From an uncultured Planctomycetaceae bacterium (GTDB lineage Bacteria > Planctomycetota > Planctomycetia > Planctomycetales > Planctomycetaceae): a stretch of DNA of 9,013 nucleotides. A program made the position numbers and the translations under genes. Positions 1 through 7,262 of the stretch are shown piece after piece (position 1 is the stretch's first letter; the number at the start of each line of letters is the position of its first letter). The DNA is taken from assembly GCA_903921605.1 (NCBI GenBank), contig CAIXQV010000515.1, positions 1 through 9,013 of the forward strand. The letters are read 5' to 3'. The notes under the pieces were generated by a model that saw only the letters and a program-made list of their open reading frames with translations, was not told the DNA's origin and searched no databases.

Positions 1-786
1 GAAGACGTGGAAAACCTGCTGCTCAAGTTGTTGCATGCGGCTGACTTCGACATCGAAGCCGCTCAGCGAGGCATCATCTTCATCGACGAAATTGACAAGA
101 TTGGCAAGACCAGTCAGAACGTCAGTATTACTCGTGACGTCTCTGGAGAAGGTGTGCAGCAGGCTTTGTTGAAGATGCTCGAAGGCACCGTGGCCAACGT
201 TCCTCCGCAAGGCGGACGCAAGCATCCGGAGCAGCAGTATATCCAGATCGACACAACCAACATTCTGTTTATCTGCGGTGGAACATTCGTTGGGCTCGAA
301 GACATCGTGGCTCGCCGTATGGGCAAGAAGGTTATCGGCTTCGGCAACAACAGCGAAACTAGCGAAGAGCGAGCCCGTGAAGAACTGCTGAGCAATGCTA
401 CGGTAGAAGACGTGATGGAATTCGGACTGATCCCGGAACTGCTCGGAAGACTTCCTGTCATCGGGACATTGGCTCCTCTGCACGAAGAAGCTCTGGTTCA
501 GGTTCTGACCGAGCCTCGCAATGCTCTGGTTCGTCAGTACAAGAAGATGTTCGAGATGGAAGAATGCAGTCTCGAATTCACCGAAGGCGCCTTGCGAGAA
601 ATCGCGAAGCTGGCTCGGTCAAGACAAACGGGTGCTCGCGGTCTTCGCAGCATTCTGGAACAGGTGATGTTTGAACTGATGTTCGAACTGCCTGAACTGG
701 AACGCGGTCAGAAGTTTGTGATCACCGAAGAAATTGTGAAAGGCGATCGAAAAGTTATCCACCGAGGAGACTCAGCCGCAGCGTAA
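1..786 (+). CDS. clpX: ATP-dependent Clp protease ATP-binding subunit ClpX (3' part, 5' end outside window)
   Basis: C-terminal 261 residues of ClpX, the AAA+ unfoldase that feeds substrates to the ClpP peptidase in the cytoplasm. The reading frame is open at the left edge from base 1; its first residues EDVEN directly follow where the pore-1 loop (GYVG in the family) would lie, so the zinc-binding domain, Walker A and pore-1 loop are outside the window. Seen in the fragment: Walker B IIFIDE (residues 25-30); the pore-2 region [17 protein letters not shown] (47-63); the substrate-gating RKH loop (73-75); sensor 1 around [11 protein letters not shown] (86-96); the arginine-finger motif [12 protein letters not shown] (R150); and sensor 2 [10 protein letters not shown] (R213). 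All key residues are intact, and the end (TAA) sits at the usual place for the family. A strong terminator follows. ClpX hexamer function is known for the family; that it works with ClpP here is inferred. Confidence 0.97.
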   Translation, partial: EDVENLLLKLLHAADFDIEAAQRGIIFIDEIDKIGKTSQNVSITRDVSGEGVQQALLKMLEGTVANVPPQGGRKHPEQQYIQIDTTNILFICGGTFVGLEDIVARRMGKKVIGFGNNSETSEERAREELLSNATVEDVMEFGLIPELLGRLPVIGTLAPLHEEALVQVLTEPRNALVRQYKKMFEMEECSLEFTEGALREIAKLARSRQTGARGLRSILEQVMFELMFELPELERGQKFVITEEIVKGDRKVIHRGDSAAA

Positions 787-823
787 TGACGCAGGCGGGG
801 TGAAAAACAATCTGATTCAATCT

Positions 824-850
824 CGAGCCGGGCATGTCCCGGCTCGTTTT
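824..850 (+). terminator. Rho-independent terminator of clpX
   Basis: A perfect 9-bp stem CGAGCCGGG (824-832) / CCCGGCTCG (838-846) encloses a 5-nt loop CATGT and runs straight into TTTTATTT. It lies 37 bp after the clpX stop. On the minus strand the stem is followed by AGATTGAATC with no T-run, so it reads as a one-way terminator for clpX rather than for the opposing operon. Confidence 0.9.
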
Positions 851-916
851 ATTTCAGCCTCATATTCACCGGTCCCAAATTGACTTGAGCCTGGGGCGCT
901 CGGCGATTTGTTAATA

Positions 917-959
917 TAGGCACGGTCTCAAATCAACCTCACAATGTTTCCGTGGCCTA
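917..959. repeat. Imperfect inverted repeat TAGGCACGG / CCGTGGCCTA
   Basis: TAGGCACGG (917-925) pairs with CCGTGGCCTA (950-959) with a single bulged base, around a 24-nt loop. TAGGCAC occurs again at 991-997, so the right arm could pair with either copy. There is no T-run after it on either strand, so it is not a standard terminator. It may be an RNA hairpin or chance. Confidence 0.4.
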
Positions 960-1091
960 AAAGCCCAACCCCAAACCGTTATTGAGGGACTAGGCACAAG
1001 ACTTTGATGCTTTGCTGACGCGTCGCGTTGGGATAAAAAGGGATCTGTTTCGGCACTGTACCTTTGTCGCGGTCCGGGCTGTAGTACTGGC

Positions 1092-1137
1092 TTCAGCCGA
1101 CATTCAATTTTTGATCGCCGTACCGATGCCGACTGAA
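1092..1137 (-). repeat. Inverted repeat able to form a 12-bp hairpin in minus-strand RNA
   Basis: Arms TTCAGCCGACAT (1092-1103) and ATGCCGACTGAA (1126-1137) pair at all 12 positions when read as minus-strand RNA, using two G-U wobbles, around a 22-nt loop. As plus-strand RNA two positions become A-C mismatches. The strand bias suggests a structure in the 3' tail of the operon transcript, 113 bases after the last stop codon. It lacks a U-run, so at most it would protect the 3' end or act in Rho-dependent ending; this is inference. Confidence 0.45.
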
Positions 1138-1249
1138 ATTGGCACACGAACTAACGCTGTCTGGGGACTTGATTCTCGGATAGGGCCCGTATCGTTGCCC
1201 GTCGAAATCCAGTGGGACAAGAATGGCCAACCTACTCGCGCGACATGCC

Positions 1250-2392
1250 TCAGAACTCGCCTGGTTTCCCATCGAGCACATCGTGGCGATTCATCAGCTG
1301 CTCAAGAACGACGGGTGCGATCTGCCGACTCATAGACTTTGCGCTGCCGTCGGCGTAGACAAAAGAGACATGGTAGGAGTGAAAGCTGCTGAACGTTCCA
1401 ACTCTCAACTGCTGCTCCAGCATTTGCTGAAGGCGTTCTTCATCGGACATATTGGCATAAGCTCCGACGAGGCCGAATTCCTGAACATTCTGGCGACCTG
1501 AACTCCCCAGTTGATTTCCATTTCTCAATGTGCCGCGATCCCCATGGAACCAGACTTGACTATCGCCAGAAAGCTTCAGTTCTCCGGCCAGCAGAGTTGT
1601 CGCGGCACCATCAGGAATCGTATCCAGCGATTCCGAGCTATTCAGATACAGCAATCCGTTGCCGTCGGTGTCGATCGGCTTTTCTACGCTGTGATGAACT
1701 CCGGCATAGCTGCTTTTCCCGGTAGTTGAAGTAGGATCCGACGGACACAACAACCCCGGAACCCTGGGGACTGAGAGTGGCGACAGAGTCGGCAATGCGG
1801 GAGGCCCCTGCTTTGGGTCATACTGAAGCGGATCGCCCATGACTGACATCCCCATGGCACCATCGGCAGACTCTTCAGGGACGGCTTCAGAGAGAACTTC
1901 TGCCTCCGGTGATGTCGCTTCAGGAACCGTCGCAAGTGACTGCAGATACTCATTCCATTTCTGAAGATGCTGCAAATAGTCTGCTCGAACCTGTGGTTCG
2001 CTGAACGATAATTGCGGAATATTGAAGTCGATTTGCTGATAAACCCCTTCCTGCCCAAGAAACGGCAGTAGTTGTGGAATCCAACCGACGCGATAGCCCG
2101 GATCAGCCGCGACAGGAGCTTGTTCGTCAATCTTTGACTCAAGACTGCGGATCGGACCAACAGAGTTAATGCAGCCTGGCGGCAGGACTGAGTGCTGATT
2201 CTGGTAGTTGCGAAATGCGACACCAATCTGCATCAGATTATTCAGGCACTGTGTCTTTCTGGCCGCCTCCCGAGCCTGCTGCACCGATGGCAACAGCAGT
2301 GCAATCAGGATCGCAATGATCGCAATCACCACCAGAAGTTCCAGCAGTGTAAACCCACGCTGTCGATAACTGAGACCTCGTCGAACGAGCAT
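1250..2392 (-). CDS. DUF1559 prepilin-like protein with Pro/Glu-rich insertion (distal paralogue)
   Basis: 380-residue protein with a type IV prepilin N-terminus. A short basic leader ends RQRG (cleavage after G13), followed by FTLLE with Glu at mature position 5, then a long hydrophobic helix to about residue 35 and the [13 protein letters not shown] signature. The DUF1559 body follows, with LLCPSD (about 214-219), a DGNG loop (243-246) and the C-terminal motif H338-x9-D348-G349. Compared with its upstream neighbour it carries about 70 extra residues (roughly 136-212), rich in Glu, Pro, Ala and Met, before LCPSD, and a second extra stretch near 305-330. Start: ATG at 2392 has AGGAG 8 nt upstream; GTG at 2395 would overlap the previous stop and add one residue. 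It is the last gene of the operon. Such proteins are probably exported, inner-membrane-anchored pseudopilins of planctomycetes; their exact role is not established. Confidence 0.9.
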   Translation of the reverse strand: MLVRRGLSYRQRGFTLLELLVVIAIIAILIALLLPSVQQAREAARKTQCLNNLMQIGVAFRNYQNQHSVLPPGCINSVGPIRSLESKIDEQAPVAADPGYRVGWIPQLLPFLGQEGVYQQIDFNIPQLSFSEPQVRADYLQHLQKWNEYLQSLATVPEATSPEAEVLSEAVPEESADGAMGMSVMGDPLQYDPKQGPPALPTLSPLSVPRVPGLLCPSDPTSTTGKSSYAGVHHSVEKPIDTDGNGLLYLNSSESLDTIPDGAATTLLAGELKLSGDSQVWFHGDRGTLRNGNQLGSSGRQNVQEFGLVGAYANMSDEERLQQMLEQQLRVGTFSSFHSYHVSFVYADGSAKSMSRQIAPVVLEQLMNRHDVLDGKPGEF

Positions 2393-2394
2393 CA

Positions 2395-3342
2395 CTAAAA
2401 CTCCTGCATTGCCGAAAGATCTTCGCGATTGCCCAGATGAGAGTATGTTTTCAGGTCAATATTCTCGCTCAGAAAACGTACGGAGCCATCCGCAAACACA
2501 AACTGGGCACCTCCCGTGTGTTGACTGCTGAAGCCACTTGTTGCCGTATCAGACGGTGCTGGCAGCGGAGCCATAGAACCATTCCGGGTTGTCCTCGAGC
2601 CGCCAATATCCCAGCCGGCATTGATCGGAACCTCGGTGTTTCTGAGAGTCGCCATCGTGCCGGACATCCAGCCCAAATCTTTGAAGCCTGCGGCAACAAT
2701 CTTTTCGCCGGCCAAAATTGTGTTGGAAGCTCCGTCACGAATTTCCTGATACCCCACTCCGCTATTCAAAAATAGCAGGCCGTTATTATTCATGTCGATC
2801 GCCACATCATCGCCACTGAAGCAACCTGCATAGCTGGAAACTCCACCGGACTGACGATTGTCAGATGGACATAGAAAGGAAATGATCACCGTTGCTCGTG
2901 GAGCAGTATTCAATGGAGCATAAACGCTTTCATTGAAGTTGATCATTCCAAAGAGTCCAGCCTGTTCGATCGCCGGAAGAATCTGCACCAGCCAGCTCAT
3001 ATGGTATCCTTCTTCAATATTGCGAATTGGCCCCGTCAGATTCACCGTTCCGGGCGGCATCATTTCAAATGACATTTCATACGTGTGCATCGCAATACCA
3101 ATCTGCATCAGATTGTTCTTGCACTGCGTCCGTCGAGCTGCCTCGCGAGCCTGCTGAACGGCCGGCAACAACAACGCGATCAGAATCGCGATGATGGCGA
3201 TGACGACCAACAGTTCAATTAACGTGAATCCGCGTCGAAAGCGCAACTGGCGGTCGCTTTTTGACTTTGCCGCGAATGAAGGACCGTGCAAAGTGATAGA
3301 TGATGTTTCCGGACCGTAGTCCTGCGGGGTATCAATAATCAT
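2395..3342 (-). CDS. DUF1559 prepilin-like protein (proximal paralogue)
   Basis: 315-residue protein with a type IV prepilin start. An unusually long leader of 38 residues ends in the basic RFRRG, then FTLIE with Glu at mature position 5, the hydrophobic [18 protein letters not shown] helix and [13 protein letters not shown]. The body shows the usual DUF1559 landmarks: MMPPGT (94-99), LCPSD (157-161), [10 protein letters not shown] (185-194), [13 protein letters not shown] (201-213), and the closing motif H275-x9-D285-G286. The start ATG overlaps the upstream stop as ATGA, with AGGAAA 8 nt before it, which supports the long leader. The leader could alternatively begin at an internal non-ATG codon, but I see no reason to prefer one. 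In the family these proteins are thought to be processed by prepilin peptidase and held in the membrane or a fibre; being next to E/F genes suggests export or assembly by this system. Confidence 0.92.
   Translation of the reverse strand: MIIDTPQDYGPETSSITLHGPSFAAKSKSDRQLRFRRGFTLIELLVVIAIIAILIALLLPAVQQAREAARRTQCKNNLMQIGIAMHTYEMSFEMMPPGTVNLTGPIRNIEEGYHMSWLVQILPAIEQAGLFGMINFNESVYAPLNTAPRATVIISFLCPSDNRQSGGVSSYAGCFSGDDVAIDMNNNGLLFLNSGVGYQEIRDGASNTILAGEKIVAAGFKDLGWMSGTMATLRNTEVPINAGWDIGGSRTTRNGSMAPLPAPSDTATSGFSSQHTGGAQFVFADGSVRFLSENIDLKTYSHLGNREDLSAMQEF
2401..2405 (-). promoter_or_regulatory. Ribosome binding site deciding the start of the last DUF1559 gene
   Basis: AGGAG on the minus strand, inside the last codons of the upstream gene, stands 8 nt before ATG (2392-2390) and 5 nt before the alternative GTG (2395-2393). 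The spacing favours ATG. The junction reads TAGTGATG, so termination of the upstream gene and restart are nearly on the same bases. Confidence 0.7.
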
Positions 3343-3755
3343 GGTGTCAATTTCCTGGTTCGTGTGACCTGAAAAGGAATTTCGGTATTGGCTGGATAAC
3401 GTGAAACCACCGTGCAGATTCCATCCTGTACTCGGATCGTTACCTCAGCCGAATTTGTTTGATGAATATGGCCCGCCGGAACTTTCCACGTTGTTCCTGT
3501 CCAGGCGAGATCCGCTGCATATGAAGTCGCAGCCAGCGCGAGTCCAGCATCGGCCAGCTTCTCTGTCTGCAAATGAAGCACTTGCTGACGCGAATGCCGG
3601 CGATCACTTAACGCACGACTGACCTGCTGGGCAATCAGCCCAGCCAAAATCATGAGCACGACCAAGGCGACAATCGTAACGGCTCCACGCCGACGTGGTG
3701 TCGCTGAATGCTGCGTTTGCTCGTGGAAACTTTGTTGGGGGGAGATTCGCTTCAT
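3339..3755 (-). CDS. PilX/GspK-like minor pseudopilin
   Basis: 138-residue protein with a basic leader ending RRRG (G24), a single hydrophobic helix [20 protein letters not shown] (25-44), and a small soluble domain. Position 5 after the predicted cleavage site is Val, not Glu, as in GspK-type tip pseudopilins. The region after the helix, ending [13 protein letters not shown] (about 67-79), resembles the A-E/D-AG---A helix seen in PilX/GspK proteins. At 138 residues it is far shorter than classical GspK, which has a large alpha-helical insertion, so it is closer to PilX in size. It starts by an ATGA overlap with the upstream gene and has AGGGAG 7 nt before ATG. The role as part of a pseudopilus tip is inferred from order (I-, J-, then K-like) and the N-terminus; the family assignment is tentative. 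Confidence 0.75.
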   Translation of the reverse strand: MKRISPQQSFHEQTQHSATPRRRGAVTIVALVVLMILAGLIAQQVSRALSDRRHSRQQVLHLQTEKLADAGLALAATSYAADLAWTGTTWKVPAGHIHQTNSAEVTIRVQDGICTVVSRYPANTEIPFQVTRTRKLTP

Positions 3756-4351
3756 GGTACGGCTCCCTTGAGAACAATCTCCACGAAACTCGGCGCTGCG
3801 ATCGCTGGACTGACTGGCGGATGAGTAACTTCCACAGGCTTCTGCAGATTCGAACCGCCATGTCCCGCCGCCGAATACTTCACGAAGGCCGATGGCTCCA
3901 CAATTCGAATTCGAACAGTTCCGGCTTCGTCCTGTTCGAACACCACCTGACTACCCGCCGGGAAAATAAATCGATCGGTCGCGGTCTTTGTTTCGCCCTG
4001 CAGAGCGACTCGATTCAGAATGCCTCGATCCGTGCTCCACGTGACGATCGTCTGATCTGGTCCGGTCGCGGTCAGAATCTCGGCTGACTCAGCTTTCAGA
4101 CTTCCGGCTTCGGCATCGTTGCGCAATTGCTGTTCAGCCCGCAGCAACGACATCAGGAACAGCGATTCACGTCGATCGGAAGTGTCCGCCTTCAGGATGG
4201 TATGCAACACCGTCCCCGCCAACGTCAACAACGCCGACGCCATCGTCATGTAAATGATGGTCATATGAAACAGCGACCCGCGCCGTGGGGTTTGGGGCAG
4301 GCTGCGAGTTTGGTTTCGCGAAGAGTTCTCCACAAGGTCTTGACGTTTCAT
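3752..4351 (-). CDS. GspJ-like minor pseudopilin (no Glu5)
   Basis: 199-residue protein. The N-terminal leader ends TPRRG (G25) and is followed by a hydrophobic segment (about 26-50) and then a polar domain. The stretch MSLLRAEQQLRNDAEAG (about 66-82) resembles the first-helix L-RA---L--DL/A pattern of GspJ and other minor pseudopilins, followed by a beta-rich part (ILTATG, TIVTWS, VVFEQDEAGTVRIRIVE). After the predicted cleavage site the residues are SLFHM, so the usual Glu5 is absent (Met). Similarity to named GspJ proteins is weak and the call rests on size, fold pattern and position between the I-like and K-like genes. It overlaps both neighbours by ATGA, and GGAGG lies 7 nt before the start. 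It would sit in the inner membrane and, after processing, in the pseudopilus tip. Confidence 0.72.
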   Translation of the reverse strand: MKRQDLVENSSRNQTRSLPQTPRRGSLFHMTIIYMTMASALLTLAGTVLHTILKADTSDRRESLFLMSLLRAEQQLRNDAEAGSLKAESAEILTATGPDQTIVTWSTDRGILNRVALQGETKTATDRFIFPAGSQVVFEQDEAGTVRIRIVEPSAFVKYSAAGHGGSNLQKPVEVTHPPVSPAIAAPSFVEIVLKGAVP

Positions 4352-4767
4352 GGCCTTGCCTCCGCCGCTTTTCGCCAGATCACGACAGAAATTTTTTGCT
4401 CCGGGATTGACTCCACCAAGGGTCTGCGAATCGTCAATCTCAGCGGTTGAAGCGATTTCGCGTCCTCCGAAACGGGCAGCAGTTCGGCCTCCAGCACCGC
4501 TTGTTCATATCGCTCCTGAAACCACGGTGTAAGCTTCGGCAGGGCCGCAGGATCAATGGTTTCCGGCAGGAGTTCTTCGATGTTATTCAGTTCAACCATC
4601 GCCAGAGTTTCAAACCGTTGAGCCATCCGTTGTCGGCGCACGGCGGTCATGGCCGGGACGAGCATCGCGATGGCCGCTCCCAGAATGATGGCTCCGACAA
4701 TCGCTTCGACGACGAGCACCCCGCGCCTGGACCGTTGCCTGAGTAACGATAAGTGAATCTTCTGCAT
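4348..4767 (-). CDS. GspI/PilV-like minor pseudopilin
   Basis: 139-residue prepilin-like protein. A 16-residue basic leader (MQKIHLSLLRQRSRRG) is followed by VLVVE with Glu at mature position 5 and a hydrophobic helix VVEAIVGAIILGAAIAMLVPA (about 19-39). A short domain follows, with AMVELNNIEELLPE (about 57-70), reminiscent of the A--La-n-iE pattern of GspI/PilV. The size and compact C-terminal domain match GspI, which in known type II systems forms the tip complex with J and K. It is the first pseudopilin gene after the three F genes, separated from F3 by 25 bp, the widest gap in the operon. No strong Shine-Dalgarno is visible before ATG (only CGGA about 10 nt away). The next gene begins in its stop codon. 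Confidence 0.8.
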   Translation of the reverse strand: MQKIHLSLLRQRSRRGVLVVEAIVGAIILGAAIAMLVPAMTAVRRQRMAQRFETLAMVELNNIEELLPETIDPAALPKLTPWFQERYEQAVLEAELLPVSEDAKSLQPLRLTIRRPLVESIPEQKISVVIWRKAAEARP

Positions 4768-4792
4768 GAGTTATAAATCCGGAGCGTCGTTT

Positions 4793-5860
4793 TCAGCTCA
4801 AATCATTTAACAGCTTGACCAGCGGGGCAAAGAAAGCGACACAGACGAACATCACCGTTAATCCCAGCACGAGTATCATCATCGGGGCAAGGATCGTAGG
4901 GACTCGTCGCCAGAATCTCATCCGGCGAGCTTCGATCGCTTCGGCCAGATGTCGCAGGCCCCAGTCCAGATGCCGAGTCTTCAGGGCCGAATGCAAGAAC
5001 GCGGCTTCGCGAGCTCGCAGCAGCCGTGTGGCCCGCAATGCCTCGATCGTACCTTCGCCATTCATGACTCGATGCCGCAGCCCACTGACACGCTCTGAGG
5101 CTCGCCCCGGGGGCATGTCGATCATCGCGGAATCGAGTGCCGCACTTAGCGGCTGCCCGGTCGCCGCTGAAAGACTCAACTGCCGAAGCAAACCGGGCAC
5201 CCAGTACCTCGGCCAATGCTCCATCAGCCGGTGATACCCGTGAATCAATTTGCTGCGACTTGATGTGTATGTCCACCATAGGCCGATGAAGACACAACTG
5301 GTCATCGGCAACAGAAAAATGTACCAGTAAGAAAGAACCACATCCGTTAAGTAGATCAAAGCCATCGTGATTGGCGGAAATCCAACTCCGAAGCCAATAA
5401 AGATTTCTTTGAACTTCGGAATGATGAACAGCATCAGGAATGACACAACGGAAAACATCACCGTGCCGATGCTGAATGTCATCAGCAGCAAAGTCTCCAT
5501 CGTGACCGCACCACCGCTCGCGGTCTGCACCGACTGACTGATCCGCTTCGCTTCATCAACGAGCACATCCGCCAACGTTCCTGTACTCTCGGCGGTCCGA
5601 ATGGCAGAAATAGTCTGGTCGGGAAGTAAATCTCGCACCATCGTCAGCGACGCCGCAAGAGAATGCCCCTGCTCCATCAGCAGTCGCAATTGTCCAATCT
5701 TGCTGCCCCACTCTCCGCTACTTTCTGCCTCATGAGCTCGTAGGCTGTGCAGCAGTGTTTCACCATGCCCGATTCCACCGGCCAGCAACATCAGCAGCGA
5801 TGTCTGCCGCAAAGGCTCAGACTGGTGAGTCATGAAGAGCCACATTTGAATATGGTTCAT
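4793..5860 (-). CDS. Type II secretion / type IV pilus inner-membrane platform protein, GspF/PilC family (F3)
   Basis: 355-residue protein with two cytoplasmic T2SSF domains and three predicted membrane helices. Domain 1 (about 15-110) contains AIRTAESTGTLADVL (86-100), matching the family's GE-SG-L motif. TM1 spans about 124-147, the inter-helix loop is PKFKEIFIGFGVGFPPITM (148-166), and TM2 spans 175-195. Domain 2 (about 220-310) contains LSAATGQPLSAALD (230-243), with TM3 at about 320-345 and the end PLVKLLNDLS. The loop and C-terminal end are close to those of F2, so the two are paralogues. Start: the frame could begin at GTG 5872, but ATG at 5860 overlaps the F2 stop as ATGA, like most junctions in this operon, and GGTGG stands 5 nt upstream. 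F proteins form the platform engaged by the E ATPase; a specific task for this third copy is unknown. Confidence 0.9.
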   Translation of the reverse strand: MNHIQMWLFMTHQSEPLRQTSLLMLLAGGIGHGETLLHSLRAHEAESSGEWGSKIGQLRLLMEQGHSLAASLTMVRDLLPDQTISAIRTAESTGTLADVLVDEAKRISQSVQTASGGAVTMETLLLMTFSIGTVMFSVVSFLMLFIIPKFKEIFIGFGVGFPPITMALIYLTDVVLSYWYIFLLPMTSCVFIGLWWTYTSSRSKLIHGYHRLMEHWPRYWVPGLLRQLSLSAATGQPLSAALDSAMIDMPPGRASERVSGLRHRVMNGEGTIEALRATRLLRAREAAFLHSALKTRHLDWGLRHLAEAIEARRMRFWRRVPTILAPMMILVLGLTVMFVCVAFFAPLVKLLNDLS

Positions 5861-7257
5861 GGCAGCCACCACACAATCATAGAAAGATCATTCAGCAACT
5901 TGATCAGTGGCATAAACAACGCGATCACCATAAAGCCCACGAGCAGCCCGGCACTGACTACGATCAGCATCTGAAACAAGACAGCGATAAAGGATCCGTT
6001 ACCAGACGCGGCCTGCTCAAGAGCCGACGCGTAACTTTGAAAAGCCTGAGCCGTCTCCTGGCGAGCGGCCTCGGAGTTTTTGCTTCCCGAAACACGAAAC
6101 AGCAGCGAAAGAGGCAGCCCGGAAAGCTGTCGAGTATAAGCCAACTCAGGCGTTCCTGATTCAATGACTTCCGCGATTCTCTTGCCGCTTTCTGCGACGG
6201 AACTGAAACCGCTGGCTTTCGCGGCAATGACAATCGCATCTGCCGGGCCAACTCGGTTACGGACCAAAACTCCCAGAATGCGAGCCACTCGAGCCTGCAT
6301 CAACCAGCGAACGGAAAGACCCAGACCGGGAACACTCTCCCACAACTCAGCGGTCTTAGGCAGCACCAACAGAATATGCAGCAGCACAAGTGCGGCAATC
6401 ATGAACGTTGCCGAGGCGAACAGACCCGGCAGCCCCAAACTGCTGGCGATGTCACTCAAATTGATAAACAGCATCGTGATAACGGGCAGCTCCACGCCGA
6501 ACCCAAGGAAGATTTCCTTAAACTGCACCACAATCGAAATCAGCATGACATGCATGCCCATCATCAGCAGCGTCAATGCAATCAAAGGACTAAGAAACAT
6601 CGCCGCAAAATGATGAGATTTCAGCCGCATCCCACTGAGCGTCGGAACCAGCTCCGCAACAGCAGTTGCCTTCGTCTGCGAACTCAATTGTGAGTTCATA
6701 ATGGTGCTCAATTCACCCGGCAATAGTCCCAGTCCGGTGAACGATCCATGCTCACCTCGTTCAAGCTGGTCTGCCATCCGAAGCAGCATGCGGCGAGGTC
6801 GATAGACAAACCAGAACCACGCCGCCGCCCAAAGCTCGACCACCAGCATCGGCAACAGCCCCGCACTGATCACCAGCCCAAGGCGACCGTCCGGAATCAG
6901 GATCGACAACAACATCATCACAACGCTGGCAAACAGGCCGGAGACCATCAGCCACGGCATAGACATCAGCACGGGGTGCTCAATTGGTTCTGCCGCGATC
7001 GCTCGCACCGCCACGTGAGCCGGCATGTCTGTCAACAATGCTTCTCGCAATCGGTCGCCAATCCGCAACTGCAGCATCCGGGGCAATTCCTGATTTTGCC
7101 CCGAGAGAACAGAACTGATGGAAAGCTCGGTCGCATTCACCAGCGTCATATTCCGCGACTGCAGATAGCTCTGCAATATGTTCTGATCTTCGGCGTCAAA
7201 GACACCGAAAATCGAAACGCCTGTCGGCAACACGGCTTGATATTTAAACGTTGGCAT
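5857..7257 (-). CDS. GspF/PilC-family platform protein with extra membrane hairpin (F2)
   Basis: 466-residue protein beginning MPTFKYQA, a typical GspF opening, and with a GspF-like N-terminal beta segment (1-48). This fixes the start at ATG 7257; an upstream ATG at 7302 would only add residues overlapping F1. The first T2SSF domain is degenerate: after about 60-95 come two hydrophobic segments (about 98-121 and 126-151) joined by IPDGRLG, not expected in the family. The normal pattern resumes with TM at 222-244, the loop VQFKEIFLGFGVELPVITM (244-262), TM at 275-299, a weak second domain (about 305-415), and a final TM at 423-449 ending MPLIKLLNDLS. Five helices instead of three keep both cytoplasmic parts on the same side, because the additions come as a pair. 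It starts 5 nt after the F1 stop and its stop overlaps the F3 start. Confidence 0.9.
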   Translation of the reverse strand: MPTFKYQAVLPTGVSIFGVFDAEDQNILQSYLQSRNMTLVNATELSISSVLSGQNQELPRMLQLRIGDRLREALLTDMPAHVAVRAIAAEPIEHPVLMSMPWLMVSGLFASVVMMLLSILIPDGRLGLVISAGLLPMLVVELWAAAWFWFVYRPRRMLLRMADQLERGEHGSFTGLGLLPGELSTIMNSQLSSQTKATAVAELVPTLSGMRLKSHHFAAMFLSPLIALTLLMMGMHVMLISIVVQFKEIFLGFGVELPVITMLFINLSDIASSLGLPGLFASATFMIAALVLLHILLVLPKTAELWESVPGLGLSVRWLMQARVARILGVLVRNRVGPADAIVIAAKASGFSSVAESGKRIAEVIESGTPELAYTRQLSGLPLSLLFRVSGSKNSEAARQETAQAFQSYASALEQAASGNGSFIAVLFQMLIVVSAGLLVGFMVIALFMPLIKLLNDLSMIVWWLP

Positions 7258-7262
7258 ACAGA

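Larger units (their letters stand above)
851..1249. other. Convergent intergenic region with no supported gene
   Basis: About 400 bp between the clpX terminator and the end of the opposing pseudopilin operon. Short open frames exist on both strands, but none shows a recognisable domain or a membrane or signal segment, and they overlap each other. Two imperfect inverted repeats lie inside (listed separately). I see no tRNA, CRISPR repeat or transposase remnant, and no clear T-tailed terminator for the minus-strand operon. It could hold a small RNA or a decayed gene; nothing in the sequence decides this. Confidence 0.6.

Noticed and set aside
824..850. Clp terminator acting in both directions
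   Set aside because: The minus-strand side of the stem is followed by AGATTGAATC with no T-run, so it is not an intrinsic terminator for the opposing operon, which has no obvious one.
880..916. Possible plus-strand promoter: TTGACT at 880-885 and TTAATA at 911-916
   Set aside because: The spacing is 25 bp, far from the 16-18 bp optimum; the alternative pairing TTGAGC/TTGTTA is poor, and there is no gene downstream on that strand.
911..1147. 78-codon minus-strand open frame in the spacer
   Set aside because: Basic, patternless composition without recognisable motifs; no ribosome binding site seen; most likely a chance frame.
1012..1335. 107-codon plus-strand open frame in the clpX/operon spacer
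   Set aside because: It runs into the 3' end of the minus-strand DUF1559 gene, has no domain, signal or convincing ribosome site, and overlaps other short frames.
2395..2395. Two DUF1559 genes being one gene split by a frameshift
   Set aside because: Each has its own complete prepilin N-terminus and its own H-x9-DG C-terminal motif, so they are tandem paralogues.
4815..5234. 139-codon plus-strand frame opposite F3, and similar long antisense frames elsewhere in the operon
   Set aside because: These are Arg/Ser-rich shadows of the well-supported minus-strand membrane protein genes.
5861..5872. GTG start four codons upstream for F3
   Set aside because: ATG at 5860 gives the ATGA overlap seen at most junctions of this operon, so it is preferred.
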